NCBI GenBank assembly: GCA_003999685.1
Contig: CP021231.1
Coordinates: 1,116,001-1,180,000, forward strand
Direction of reading: 5' to 3'
Length of the DNA: 64,000 nucleotides
Source: Taiwanofungus camphoratus
Lineage: Eukaryota > Basidiomycota > Agaricomycetes > Polyporales > Taiwanofungaceae
Positions 23,130 to 34,285 of this stretch are shown here, piece by piece; positions within the stretch are counted from its first letter, which is position 1; every line of letters starts with the position of its first letter. Made by a program: the position numbers and the translations under genes. The notes below the pieces were generated by a model. It saw only the letters and a program-made list of their open reading frames with translations, made no database searches and was not told the origin of the DNA.

Positions 23130-23879
23130 TCATTTCTCAAGACCCTCCACCCGTCTTTTCAGCTCCTCTGCGAGAACACGGTGGCCTCTCTCCATGCCCC
23201 TTTTGTAGAACGCCCGCAGAAACCAGCCACCCAACCCGCCTATGACCTCGCGGTTCTCATACAACGTCCGCACACGCTTGCCCCCCTTCCAGCCTCTCCC
23301 TCTCCGCCGGGTTCCCCTTCTCCTTTCCCGTCCCCCTCGTCCTCGACGACGCTCAACGCCTGCCAGCGCTCCATGTGCATGAGCCATTTCGGCGCGGAGC
23401 TCGCCCACCCGAGGCGGTGCGTGTGTACGTCGCACGTGAGGATGCGCTGCACAGGGCGCGATGTTGGGTCCGTACGCGAAGAGGCGGGCACGGGCGGGAT
23501 GAAGACGGTGAGGAGGAGCGACTGGCCGGGTGCAGGAGTCTGCGAGGGGAGCGGCGTGGAGCGGGCGTCGACGAGCGTCATAGTGTGGCTAGGATAACAG
23601 CGTGAGTTTCGTATGGGGATAGAAGAGGGAGTCGGACGTACATGAATTCGTTCCTGCAATGAGGTGGGCGAAGACAGGTATGTTCAGCGTTGGCAGTGTT
23701 GAACCGGAGCGAGACATATGATATGTGAGCAGAACGTTCTGCACGACGCACCATTCAGGATAAGCCGAGAAGTCGAGCAGGACTGCCCACACCGCCTCGA
23801 TCTGCGCGTCTATCACTGCCGAGGAGCTAAACGTGTGCACACCCTTCCAGGTCGGCGGGGGGAGGTTCGAGCCTGGCAT
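23130..23879 (-). pseudogene. SRPBCC-fold protein, copy 2, with a frame break
   Basis: Exons 23879-23752, 23653-23642 (12 nt) and 23588-23130 reproduce the structure of copy 1 at 17.5-18.2 kb. The protein starts MPGSNLPPPTWKGV with SSSAVIDAQIEAVWAVLLDF and PEW. It continues through HTMTLVDARSTPLPS and MERWQALSVVEDE. After a Gly/Glu-rich insert absent from copy 1, the frame changes at a run of six G (plus-strand C at 23281-23286). The C-terminus (RVRTLYENREVIGG to the stop) resumes in the other frame. The intervening sequence has no GT upstream of the run, so an intron does not resolve it. It is either a real pseudogenising indel or a homopolymer sequencing error. Raw reads would tell. Confidence 0.7.
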
Positions 23880-25536
23880 TGTTGCCTTATCGTCTATCCT
23901 ATAGCTCAATCTCGTATTCGGGCTAGTAGCTGAGCAGCTAGACAAGGGGATGAACAGAGGAATGGGAGGCAGCGAGGAAAAGAAGGGAGGGAGGAGGGAA
24001 GCAATAAGGCATGCAGCCCGGGACGTTCGGGCACCTTGGCAGCATGGCCGCGTCTGTCGGGCTGGCATGCCGCATTTGGCTCAGATGCATCAGACCGGGC
24101 TGGAATTCTACGCCTGCCTATCACCGCAGTGGAGTGAAGAATGAAGATGAGCATTGCCAGCCGTGGGCGCTCTACCGCACTAACCTCGGCTTCGACATAG
24201 CTGCTGCTGCGTCAATTACGTGAAACGCTTGAGACCTACCCGGGTAGAGCGTTGACAGGTGACGAGCTGTCCCAGGAGCAACAGATTGCTTTTGAGGGTG
24301 GTATGATACGGCGTTACGGTTAAGCGCTGACGTCCGACCACAGGCGGCGACGGCGACTCGCAGTGAACATCATAGGGTGCAGGGACAGAGGTGAAACGAC
24401 ACTCATATGGTGCAGGGGCCTACGCGCACAATCCGGGGGATATCGTCAGTAGCCACATTCCCTCTGTCTATCGCATAATGATGGAAATAGAGTGGAGGAA
24501 CGAGCGAAGACGCAGACGCCTCTGGCATGCGGAGGCACGCAAGGGTGTGCAAGGGTGTGCAAGGGTGGCCGGGAACTGAGTACGGGAGGGCAGAGGCGTC
24601 AGGCCTTGGCTACACGTGGAGTGCTGGGGGCGCGCTGCTAGTAGCTGGGGCAGTCGGAGATGGAGAACGGCGCGGTTGCGGACAGACACCGACGAGCAAC
24701 CAGCGAGCTAACAATAAGAGGTGTATGGAGCAGGGACGCACCGCACAATGGGACAGCACCGAGCCGCGAAGTCGGGGACCACTGCGTTTTGCGCTCACAT
24801 CGAATTGCGAGCTGGCGGCTGTAAGCAATTTGCCATTGTACATCCGATGACCGAGGTCAGACGAGAATACGACTTGGGTGCGGAGGTCTAGCTGGGAATG
24901 CAGGGTATATCGTGTCACGCGCGGCTTCGTGTATTCTCAGAACTTGGGATATGCTGAGGGGCGATACAAGGCGGGTCCAATATCGAGCTCTTGGTAGTCA
25001 CGGGCACCGGACGCGCCGCTGAGGCAGCGCATGTGCTAAGTATCCTCGACATTATTGCGACAGAAATAATCGACTGCGGAAGACATCGTCAGACGTACTC
25101 GAGCCTGGCAGGTGGAACGATATTGCGACACTGGCGGGGGGCCCCAGAGCACGGGGAACGTGAGCAGGCCGCCGACGAGGGCGAGGTGCGGGTCATGTGC
25201 AACGAGCACTGAGTTATATTGTTGACCGGGAGGTAGTGCAATCAACCGCTTGCAGCGGATCCAGATAAAGGTCTGATATTCGCCCGCAAGACGCCGCCTC
25301 ATGACCAATACAGAATACAAGGACTATGGCTACTCGCCAGCACTGGGCTTGAGGACACAGCTTAAGTGTGCGTGGATTGCATGTGTCGGGTTCTGAAAAC
25401 TGAGGGCAATTTCTGCGAGGCTGTGTTCTCTGGGAAGCGCAGAAGGTCCTGTCTGAGCCGCACTACCCACCACCTTGATTCTTCAGACGGTAAATAGACA
25501 AACATTCGACTGTTACCACTACTCCTAGACCCATGT
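23880..25536. other. Intergenic region without a supported gene
   Basis: Frames here are short and without domains. A triple direct repeat of about 10 bp (AAGGGTGTGC units near 24540-24565) is present. No further structure is evident. Confidence 0.4.
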
Positions 25537-25722
25537 TACATTTATATGTTTGCCCTTGCTAGGGACTCGAGGAGTTTTGACGGAAGGTGGAGGACCACCG
25601 ACCGGCTTCCTGCCGTCGCAAGAGACTAGATCCACAATACCGTAGTATTGTCCGGGGACGGCAGGTTTAGATCCGAGTTCTCTTGCGTTCAATTGCCGGG
25701 TATTGGCAAACATATAAATGTA
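25537..25722. mobile_element. Small inverted-repeat element with TA flanks (MITE-like)
   Basis: CATTTATATGTTTGCC at 25539-25554 is perfectly inverted at 25705-25720, and both ends are bordered outside by TA (25537-25538, 25721-25722). The 182-bp interior has no convincing coding frame. Terminal inverted repeats plus a TA target duplication are the known hallmark of Tc1/mariner-type non-autonomous elements. Family membership is inferred from structure alone. Confidence 0.6.
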
Positions 25723-25849
25723 TTCTAAAATTCACGATACATAGTACGTAATTTTGTAAATAGTCATCGGGGTGATAGTAGTTCTACTATACATAGCCAC
25801 TACTGTAGCTTGTGCACCCGCTTAAGCGCCTGAAGCACGCAAATTGATT

Positions 25850-28800
25850 CCATCCATGTCTGAGCCACATGAGGCTACCTTGTCAAACGACATCTACTAT
25901 GGGCTCACATCTGCTCCAATGTCCAGTGGACATTGCATCCTCAGCTTGGGCATTGTTATGTATGCTGGGCCTCTTCTCCACTGCTTGAGGGGTGCATCAA
26001 AACTAACAGTAAGTATCTGTTTATATGCAAGCCCTGTATCCTGCCGCATGCTTCTCATCAACATCACACAGCTAGAACACTCATTTTGGTGCAATACCAC
26101 ACACCTGTTGATGCAATGAGGCTTCCACATTCCAGTATGTATATAATACTAGTCCTTCATCTTTTGGTTGATCCTCATGTTCTCTGTACTGCCAACCATC
26201 ATTCTATCAATCATATCAACCTTACTGTGTACTTTTTTGTGTTTTGAATCATGTCTTTCAGGCATGTAGTCTTATTCAGTTTCTTATGTGTGATGATAAC
26301 AGAGCTTGCTTTCCCTTTCTGTCTTGAACTCAGGTTGACAGGTATGCTATTCATTATTCATACTTGTGTTGGCAACTCATTGCTAGTATTAGATGTTGTA
26401 GTCAAATGTCTTGCTGACAACCTCAATCCATCTTATAATGGAGATTTCTTTCTCTCTGTTGTTGTCAATGAGATTGAGCAACAAAAGCTAGGGTCACTGA
26501 AGCAACTGTCTGCTACATCTTGGAGGTTGAATGAATGCATTGAATTGTAAGATGTTTCTCTGTCTGGTTGGTCAATGTCATCAACACAAATCACTTATGT
26601 AGATCATGGTATAATTTATGGTCAAAATTTGTGTTATTGCTTCAAGACTCAGAAAAATCAATAATCAAATCTGGTAATGTGAAAGTAAACAATGTTACTC
26701 TAATGGATCAAGCCTTGGACAACAATGATAAGAGTCGTTTGCATCTGTTATTCTGCAGAACTTGTAAAAGTGCTTTTGTAGAAAATGCAAAGCAGAAGGT
26801 TGTTTATGCAGAACACCTTCATTTCTTTGAAATGTTATAGAAATGTGGTTTTGATAAAATGCTGTGATCAAACTTGCTCAGTTAATGCTTTTGAATGATG
26901 CAGCTTATATATTGCAGTCTCACTTTCAACATGGTGAAAACATTGCAGGCTGTTACAGGGGAGTCTATGCCCGTAGGTGACTACTGTGATGGGGAGTCCT
27001 TGAGTAGTCAGACATGAAGTGTAGACGAGAAGTCAGCCTGGCTGACGACGAGTACACGTCTAAGTCTTCAACCATTAGCCCAACGGTCTCAAGAGAGTTG
27101 TGGGCTAAGTCACAGCCTAAGTCCTAGTGTAGTCACAAGGATATAGATGGTCTGGGGTGACCCGTTGAATAGACAAAGGTATAGGGGCTTAAGCCCAGTC
27201 GTAAAGTACGAATAGTAACAACAGCACCAAAGTACACGGTGTAACTAAGGAGGACAAGATTGGGGTGCTCCGCAGTGAGCCAACCCCTTAAGTACTATGG
27301 TGGGTTTAGGGCAAGCCAGCCCTCACTCCCACAGGTACCAGTATCTAAGCATCCATAAGTCAGAGGTCCGAGTGGTCCCTTCTGAGAAACAGTCCATAAC
27401 TAAGCGGGTGATGGTCAGCCCATCAGGAATAATGGTGATAATTGTAAGTGTACACGACCCGCTAGTCCAGTATAGTGAAGAGAAATGAAAATGTATGTTC
27501 ACACCATTACCACCTTGTAACACAGGCATTGAGAGGTTGCACTCAGTAGAGAAGAATGCTGTTATTGCACTGCAACATTGATTATAGTGGAGAGCTTGTA
27601 GATGTTGAGAGAGCAACTTTGATTTTAGAATGCTGACTTCAGATGGTTAACACAAAGCAGAAATATTGAATATCAGTCTAATTGCTGATGGTAATGCAAA
27701 CAAAGCAAAAAGATTGAACAATCTGAATAATATATTGCAATATCATTTTAAGCATACTGGAAAGCTTACAATTGTTGAAAGAGTCATTTCAGTTTTAAAC
27801 AGTGCTGTTCATCTGACTTCAGATGAACACACAAACAAAGCAAATTCAGACAGCACACTGTCATTTCCATTTGAACACCCACAATATCTATATAATGATC
27901 TATATACTTTTCTTTGCTTTAAGCTTTCAGCAGAGCATATATCTGGTTCATATATCAAATTTTTTCCAGCAATAAAATAAGCATCTTTTGTAAATTATTG
28001 TTTCAGTAATTATGAATCACATCATGCTTATCTTGTTGCTTTTGGTTTGTTTCCTCAAGCTGTTTGGATGAACATATCTCTGAAAGCAAGACAAAAGGTG
28101 ATTTATCAATGTGGCCATTTTATAAATGAAGCTGCTACAGTAGCAATTGGAGTATGTCATTATAACTAAGCTTTGGAATGGTTCAAGCAGGGTCATTTTA
28201 TAGTGTGGACTCAATTACTTGATTTGCATACTCTAGTTGATAAACTGAAAGATATCAGACCTGATTTTGCTGCTAGATTATCTTCTATTTTTCACAGGCT
28301 AGAATTGTTATATTTATCAGAAACTTATTAGAAAAAATGACTCATTCACAAGCTGACAATGGAATGAGATGCTATTATAAAAGAAATCCATAGTATTCCA
28401 GAGTTTGAAGATTTTTCAAAGGTTAAAAACTAAAACAATTGATGCATGTCAAAAGTCTGATATTATTATAATCTTTAATGTTCACAAGCTCAGATCTGAT
28501 GTCTTGATACTTTCATTAGAACAAAATAATATTGTTTGTGTTTTATTGAACAACTTCTTTTATATCAAGGTATATGCTGATTAGTTTGCAATGTGCCTAT
28601 TCTGCCACATATTTGATAATGTTAAACTGGTCTATTAGCATTTTTATCAATTTATGCTGGTATTTATCATTCAGATAAGTCTGGATGTCAGACTATGCTT
28701 ATTAGAAAAACTTGAATTTATCTTGACATGATTTTATCTGTCTCAAATTAAGACAAAATAAGATTGAAAATAAAGTCTTTTAAGTAAATACTTTGCATTA

Positions 28801-30045
28801 ACTGTCTTTATAAATATCTGCAGTCTGAAAATGGTTTACAGCCTGACAGCTGTATATACTTTACATTATGCTGTGAAACATCTATATAAGAAGCTTAAAA
28901 GAGATCAAATTTTTTCACAATATTGTAAGTTGAAAATTTCCCTTTTACCATGAAATTATACATCTGCAACAAATATAAAATCAGTGAAAATGACAGCTTT
29001 AATCTAATTTGAATCACAAGACTTACAAATATAACTTATGATCTAACTAGTAATTTAAATGGTTAAATTATAACGATTTTTAAATGCTTACTAATGAGGT
29101 CAGATCTACTGTGATTGTATATTTGATTTTGATTAGTATGAATATATGCTTTATTATTTGCAACAGACAATTAGAAAACACTTTTTGTTATTATCAATGA
29201 AAATTGAATAACATCATAAGTAACAAAGAGAAATATACACTAATTATTGATAAATACTATTTTGAATTTCTATACACAGTTGGGTATTAAAGTATTTCTG
29301 ATTATAATATTGATGTCACATTAATAAGCTATAGATTATATCATGTTGACAGCTGTCATAAGTGTAAATGTGCCAAAAGGGCACAAAAAATGACCTTTTA
29401 TATATCAGTTTTCCATCATACAGCAATCCTATATGATTTATTATATTAGCACTTGCATATACACTGGACTGAATGAAAACAAACACAGTGAGACTCACTT
29501 GTCAGCAATGATTAATTAAAACATTAAAAAGTTCTATGTGCAACTCACACTAACAGACATTAACATCAGAGTCATGATGCTTGAAAACAAAAGCTTTTCA
29601 TCCAGTTCCATTTTTATCCTGGATCTTGTTTCCAAAAAGCCTGTGTCCAGAGTTGTGCTTGAATATAACTTCAAGGTGTATAGACAAATAGAAAAGGAAA
29701 AAGCAAGAGATAAAATCATGTTTGATCAAGAAAAGTGAGACAATAAATTTATCACAATATTATCAGAGCACAATGTTACTGAAATAAGCATTTTGTGAAT
29801 GACAATTACAATCAACACACAAGTTCAAATGTCAGCATTCATACTCAATGTATTTAGGAGGGTCTCACTTGACCTATCCAGATCAGTATATGTCATGCTC
29901 TTGAATGTAGAGCAAACCTAGTAAAAAATGCCTGTGAGTCATACACCCATGCAGCAAGAGTAACCCATTAAGTGCAAGTGCAAGTTGGAAACCTAGCAGT
30001 TGCAAAGTAGTCTCAAATCTAGATGGCAGAGCCATCTGGGTGAAC
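25850..30045 (+). pseudogene. Decayed TPR/CHAT-domain gene, stripped of CpG
   Basis: Broken forward frames match the basidiomycete TPR-CHAT family (CHAT is a caspase-like peptidase domain linked to TPR arrays). At about 27670-27900 a TPR repeat is seen (AKRLNNLNNILQYHFKHTGK, then ISVLNSAVHLTSDEHTNKA). At 28020-28300 the pre-CHAT region is seen (EAATVAIG, ALEWFKQGHFIVWTQLLDL, DIRPDFAARLSS). At 28480-28580 the start of a CHAT-like core is seen (SDVLILSLEQNNIVCVLL). A possible C2-like segment lies near 26430-26550. In-frame stops interrupt all of these. Only one CG occurs between 27528 and 30054 (at 29073) and one between 26046 and 26950 (at 26737). This is the signature of methylated-CpG deamination. 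A solo LTR interrupts it. It is not functional. Confidence 0.7.
26946..27527. mobile_element. Solo LTR of a retrotransposon with 5-bp target duplication
   Basis: The element runs 26951-27522 (572 bp), begins TGTTAC and ends GTAACA. It is flanked by the direct repeat CAGGC at 26946-26950 and 27523-27527. TG...CA ends with a 5-bp duplication are the known signature of an LTR left by recombination of a Gypsy- or Copia-type retrotransposon. It contains many CG dinucleotides, unlike the DNA on both sides, so it inserted after the host sequence lost its CpGs or escaped that process. No internal coding region remains. Confidence 0.8.
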
Positions 30046-30527
30046 TGTGTGAGGCGCGAGTAGAGCCAATTTTAAAGTCCGCACATACCAAATTTGAAAC
30101 GATACGAGACGTCCTGTTGTGCTCGCAATGTCGCGGTAAGGTATAAACGGGGTTTCGTTATACCAGTCCCCACGGTACCGGTTTGCCTTCCCCCTCCCTG
30201 CCCTGGGAGTAAGCATTGAGTGCGTCCGGTGCATGGTGGGGACTGGTTGCAAAGTTGCAAAGTCGCTGGGAGTTGTCGGACCCGCGCGGGACACGTGCGA
30301 GCGAGTCGCGGAGTGTGAGGCCGCGCGCGCCTGGCAGATTGATTCAACAGCGGGCAGCACATTGATGCGCCAAAAAACATCGGCCGTGCACATTTTGCAA
30401 TGGCTGTCGCCCGAGAGGAACGGGCAGAGGGCAGGCACCAGCGTGGGACTTGTGGTCTCTCCCAACTGTGAAATTCTGTGCACACGACCTCCCCACACCG
30501 GCCTTTCCCCACTTACTAGTGGAGGCC

Positions 30528-30540
30528 TTATCTTATATAG
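30528..30540 (+). promoter_or_regulatory. TTATCT (GATA-type) and TATATAG promoter motifs of the permease gene
   Basis: TTATCT at 30528-30533 is the complement of AGATAA, the site bound by fungal nitrogen-regulating GATA factors. TATATAG at 30534-30540 follows it, about 42 bp before the ATG. Nitrogen regulation is plausible for an amino-acid permease but is only inferred from this one site. Confidence 0.35.
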
Positions 30541-30581
30541 ATACTGCCCTCCGCGCCCATCTATCTACTCCCACTTCCATC

Positions 30582-33500
30582 ATGTCGTCTGCCAAATCAC
30601 CTTCAGAGGGCACCAAGACCGAGAACGCCCCCGCCGCCGACATCGATGCACGCTGGGTCATCAGCCCCAGCCCAGGCAACACGCTCACAGACGATGACCG
30701 GCTGCTCGAGCAGATCGGCTATGTGCCCTCCTTCAGGCGCGAATTTTCCAACCTCGCAACCGTGAGCGTCCCGTTTTCTGCCAGGCCCATCGACGCTGCG
30801 CTGACCGGACGCGTAGATCAGCTTCGCGTTCAGCATCATGGGTCTGTGCTCCTGCGTGGCCACCACCTTTAATACGCCCCTTCTCCTCGGTGGCCCTGCG
30901 TCTGTCACCTGGTGCTGGATCCTCGGCGCATGCATGTGCTTCACCCTCGGTGAGCATTCCGTTTCATCCTCCCTTCGGCCGTGCACGATGCCCACCACTT
31001 CATTGCTCACGTCTCCACCATTTCTCACACCTCAGGGTCCAGCATCGCAGAGATCGTAAGCGCATTCCCCACATGCGGCGGCCTGTAAGTTCCTCTCCGG
31101 TTCGCATCATCAACGCAGCGTATATTCTCCTCCTTAGGTACACTGCGTCTGCGCAGCTCTGTCCGCCGGAACATCGTGCGATCGTCGGTTGGGTGGTAGG
31201 ATGGCTAAATCTCCTTGGTAAGAAAGTGGCTTCATACACTTATTAGGATGTATCTGCAGACACCTTGGACACGACTAAAAAGTAAATTTTCTTACGTTTC
31301 CGCCACCTGACTGGCCGATAACCAAGACTAGGTCTCTGCAGATACACTCACGGCAGATGGCACAGGGTTTATTACTGTCACAAATCCATTGTAAAGCGGG
31401 TTGCAAATTGTGATCCATGTGACCCGATGTTTTCCCGTGAAATATGCCCTGTAATATTGAAGATATACTGATGAGATTTGAAGACTGTCATATTTGAGCT
31501 GACCTATTCAGAATGATTCACGGTGGCATAGCCATATTTTTTCTAAATATGGAAAATTTTCACCCACACACATCGAGTTGCATCGGTCACAATTTGCAAC
31601 TTATTTTGCAACGAATTTGCCGTGGTGATAAGCTCGGTACTGTCTGCCATGACTCAATTTTTCCTTCTGTTTTCATTGACAAACTTTGACTGATACTATG
31701 AACATCCACAGGCCAGATTGCAGGGCTGGCCTCGACCGAATTTGGCCTCGCTAATATGATCTGGGCCGCTGTGGTCGTAGGGAAGGTACCCATCCTCTGT
31801 CCCTTCACTGCTTCCCTCTTCCCTACCTATCCTGTACTTTATTTCCACAGGACGGGAACTATGTCGTCACTCAGGGAAAGGCCGTAGGGCTGTTCGCGGG
31901 GTTGCTCGTCTTCAACGGAATTCTGGTATGTTCATTCCATGCCCCCTCGCCGTGTGATCTCCGTGAGCCGCAGGGGACGACGATTTGATCGCGTGACCGA
32001 TCGTGTGCCTGCAGAACTGCCTCGCAACGCGCCAGCTCGCAAACTTCACAAAATCCTTCGTCTTCGTCAACCTCGGGACGACGATCCGTGCGTCTCCTCC
32101 TCTTCTCCCCCTCTTCTCCCCCTTCCCCGCTAGCCCGCCCCGCGCTCACGCAGCCCGCGCAGTGATCATCATTGTCATGCTCGCCAAGACGCCGCGCGCC
32201 GAGATGCACGCCGCGGCGTACGTGTTCGGCAGCACCGGCATCGTGAACCAGACCGGCGGGTGGAACGACGGCATCGCGTTCCTCTTCGGGCTGCTCAGCG
32301 TGCAGTGGACGGTGCGTGCCCGCTCCTCGCTGCGCTCCCTGCGGCCGTACTGACCGGCGCGCGCCGCACAGATGACGGTGAGTCCCCGCAGCGCTGTGCG
32401 CCAGTGTGTCTGACGTGCTCAGTGAGGTGCGCGGTAGGACTACGATGCGACGGCCCACATCTCGTATGCACCGTCCCCTCCCCTTGGCTAGTGTGCAGCG
32501 CGTACTGACCAGGTCTGGACATCCAGGGAAGAAGTCAAGCGCGCGGCGTACGCGGGTGAGATGCTCTGCCAGGGTGTTATCACGGGAGAGTAAGCTGACG
32601 TATTTTCTCCCCGCTCCAGCTCCGTCAGCGATCTTCGTCGCAGGTGCGTGTTACTTCGCTGCCTATTGCGCACAACGCTGATCGTCGGCCCCGCGTACAG
32701 TCATTGGCACCGGTCTGCTTGGATGGTTGCTCAACATCGTCATGGTGCTGTGCTCGGGTCCCCTGTGAGAATCACCCATTTTGTACCTGTCCTTTCCACG
32801 CAGTCCCCACAGCTTGTCATGTGCTCCTGGCTTTCTAGATATGCGTACGACTGAGATCTGATCACTCACATGCACGTTTGGTGTCACAGGGAGAACCTCC
32901 CCGGTGCATCGGGTTCTGCGTTCCTCGAGGTTAGTCCTTACTGGGACGTCTAGTTACTTTGTACTTGTTGACAGTCCGACTACAGATCATGGCCATGCGT
33001 ATCGGGAAGCCAGGCGCGCTTTTCCTCTGGGTAACGCTCAGTCCTATCTTTCCATGACCCGAAGCTGAAGCTTGGTCACTTCTGTCTACGTACGAATCCC
33101 ATAGGCCTTCGTGTGCCTCACTGCGTTCTTCGTCTGTCAGACCTCGCTACAGGCGTGTTCGCGGATGGTGTACGCGTTTAGCCGTGACCACGGTGCGTAC
33201 CCCTACGCACCCCCTTCACGCCACGCACGGAGGCTGACGTGCCGCCCAGCACTCCCTGACCGCGGCTACTTCGGGCACGTCGCCGCCTCGACCAAGACGC
33301 CGCTGCGGGGTGTGTGGCTCACCACGTTCGTCAGCATCCTCCCGGGCCTGCTCGACCTCGCCAGTCCCATCGCGGCCAACGCCATCTTCTCCCTCTGCGC
33401 GATCGCGCTCGACCTCTCGTACATCATCCCCATCTTCCTGTGAGTCTCTTACTTTTCCCCGCCTCCGCCCGCTCCACTGACGTGCTCTGTACGCTGTGCC

Positions 33501-34053
33501 TCTGTGCTCCGTGCTTTGTGGTGCAGACGGCGGCTGCATAGGAACCACCCGGATGTGAACTTCAAGCCTGGGCCGTTTTACATGGGCGATGGGCTGCTCG
33601 GGTGGGCGGCGAACACTGCGTGCTGCCTATGGACGCTGTTCGTCTGCGTCATCTTCTCGCTGCCGACGGTGCTCCCGGTCACAAAGGAGAACATGAACTA
33701 TGCGTCGGTATGTGTGGGTTCGATCGTGCAGCTGTGCACTGCGCATGCACAGGCTGGTATTGATCTTGGCGCGTGCAGGTCATCACAGGCGGCGTCATCA
33801 TTCTTTCCTTGTGAGTCTTCTTTTCCATGCACGGCGCTGGCGTTGACGTTTGTGGCTGATATGCTTCAGCGTGTGGTTCATTTGCGGGTACGTGAACTGG
33901 TAACGCGCCGTCTCGGCTTGTCCGACGCTGAAATCTTCTGCCAGGGCCCACCGTCACTACACAGGTCCCAGCTCAAATGTCCCGCGCTACGAAGACGCGG
34001 TCGCCGCGCAAGATCGACAATACAACGAAAAGGCCGAGATGCAAATAGCATGA
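30582..34053 (+). CDS. Amino-acid/GABA-type permease (APC superfamily, ACT family)
   Basis: An intron-rich gene for a 12-helix plasma-membrane or organellar transporter of roughly 530 residues. Exon 1 (30582-30761) gives the cytoplasmic N-terminus with DDDRLLEQIGY and FRREFSNLAT. Exon 2 (30817-30949) carries SFAFSIMGLCSCVATTFNTP and LLGGPASVTWCW. Later exons give SSIAEIVSAFPTCGGLYTAS and GLASTEFGLANMIW. Others read NQTGGWNDGIAF, DYDATAHISEEVKRA, ACSRMVYAFSRDHALP and NYASVITGGV, ending at TGA 34051-34053. These are signatures of fungal GABA, choline and amino-acid permeases related to UGA4/HNM1. The substrate cannot be fixed. One intron (31218-31711) is 494 nt and holds an inverted repeat, whereas others are about 50-60 nt. 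It converges on the PPR gene. Confidence 0.85.
31249..31346. repeat. Inverted-repeat element inside a permease intron
   Basis: TGTATCTGCAGA at 31249-31260 is perfectly inverted at 31335-31346, and a weaker pairing (CCTTGG/CCAAG) extends the arms inward. The pair spans 98 bp within the exceptionally long 494 nt intron. It may be a small MITE-like insertion. No clear target duplication was found. Confidence 0.45.
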
Positions 34054-34285
34054 GCGCGGTGCCGAGATGCCTAGTACGAAGGGACTTCTGACATCGTCTA
34101 TCTTTCTACGTGCATAGACGGGCTCTCTACACGCATACCACACTGCTAACATGAAGCCGCAGATCTTGGATGAAAAAGGATGGAGTGCACGATCTTAATG
34201 CCACTAATGATACTCAAATGTATCCGTGCTTCGTATTAATGTAGAAGGAATACCCTATATAGCTCTAGAAAGTCGTGTTATCCAA

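Noticed and set aside
24539-24567. Short direct repeats AAGGGTGTGC as a CRISPR-like array
   Set aside because: Units are contiguous and only three in number, and there are no spacers. This is a eukaryotic genome with a simple tandem repeat.
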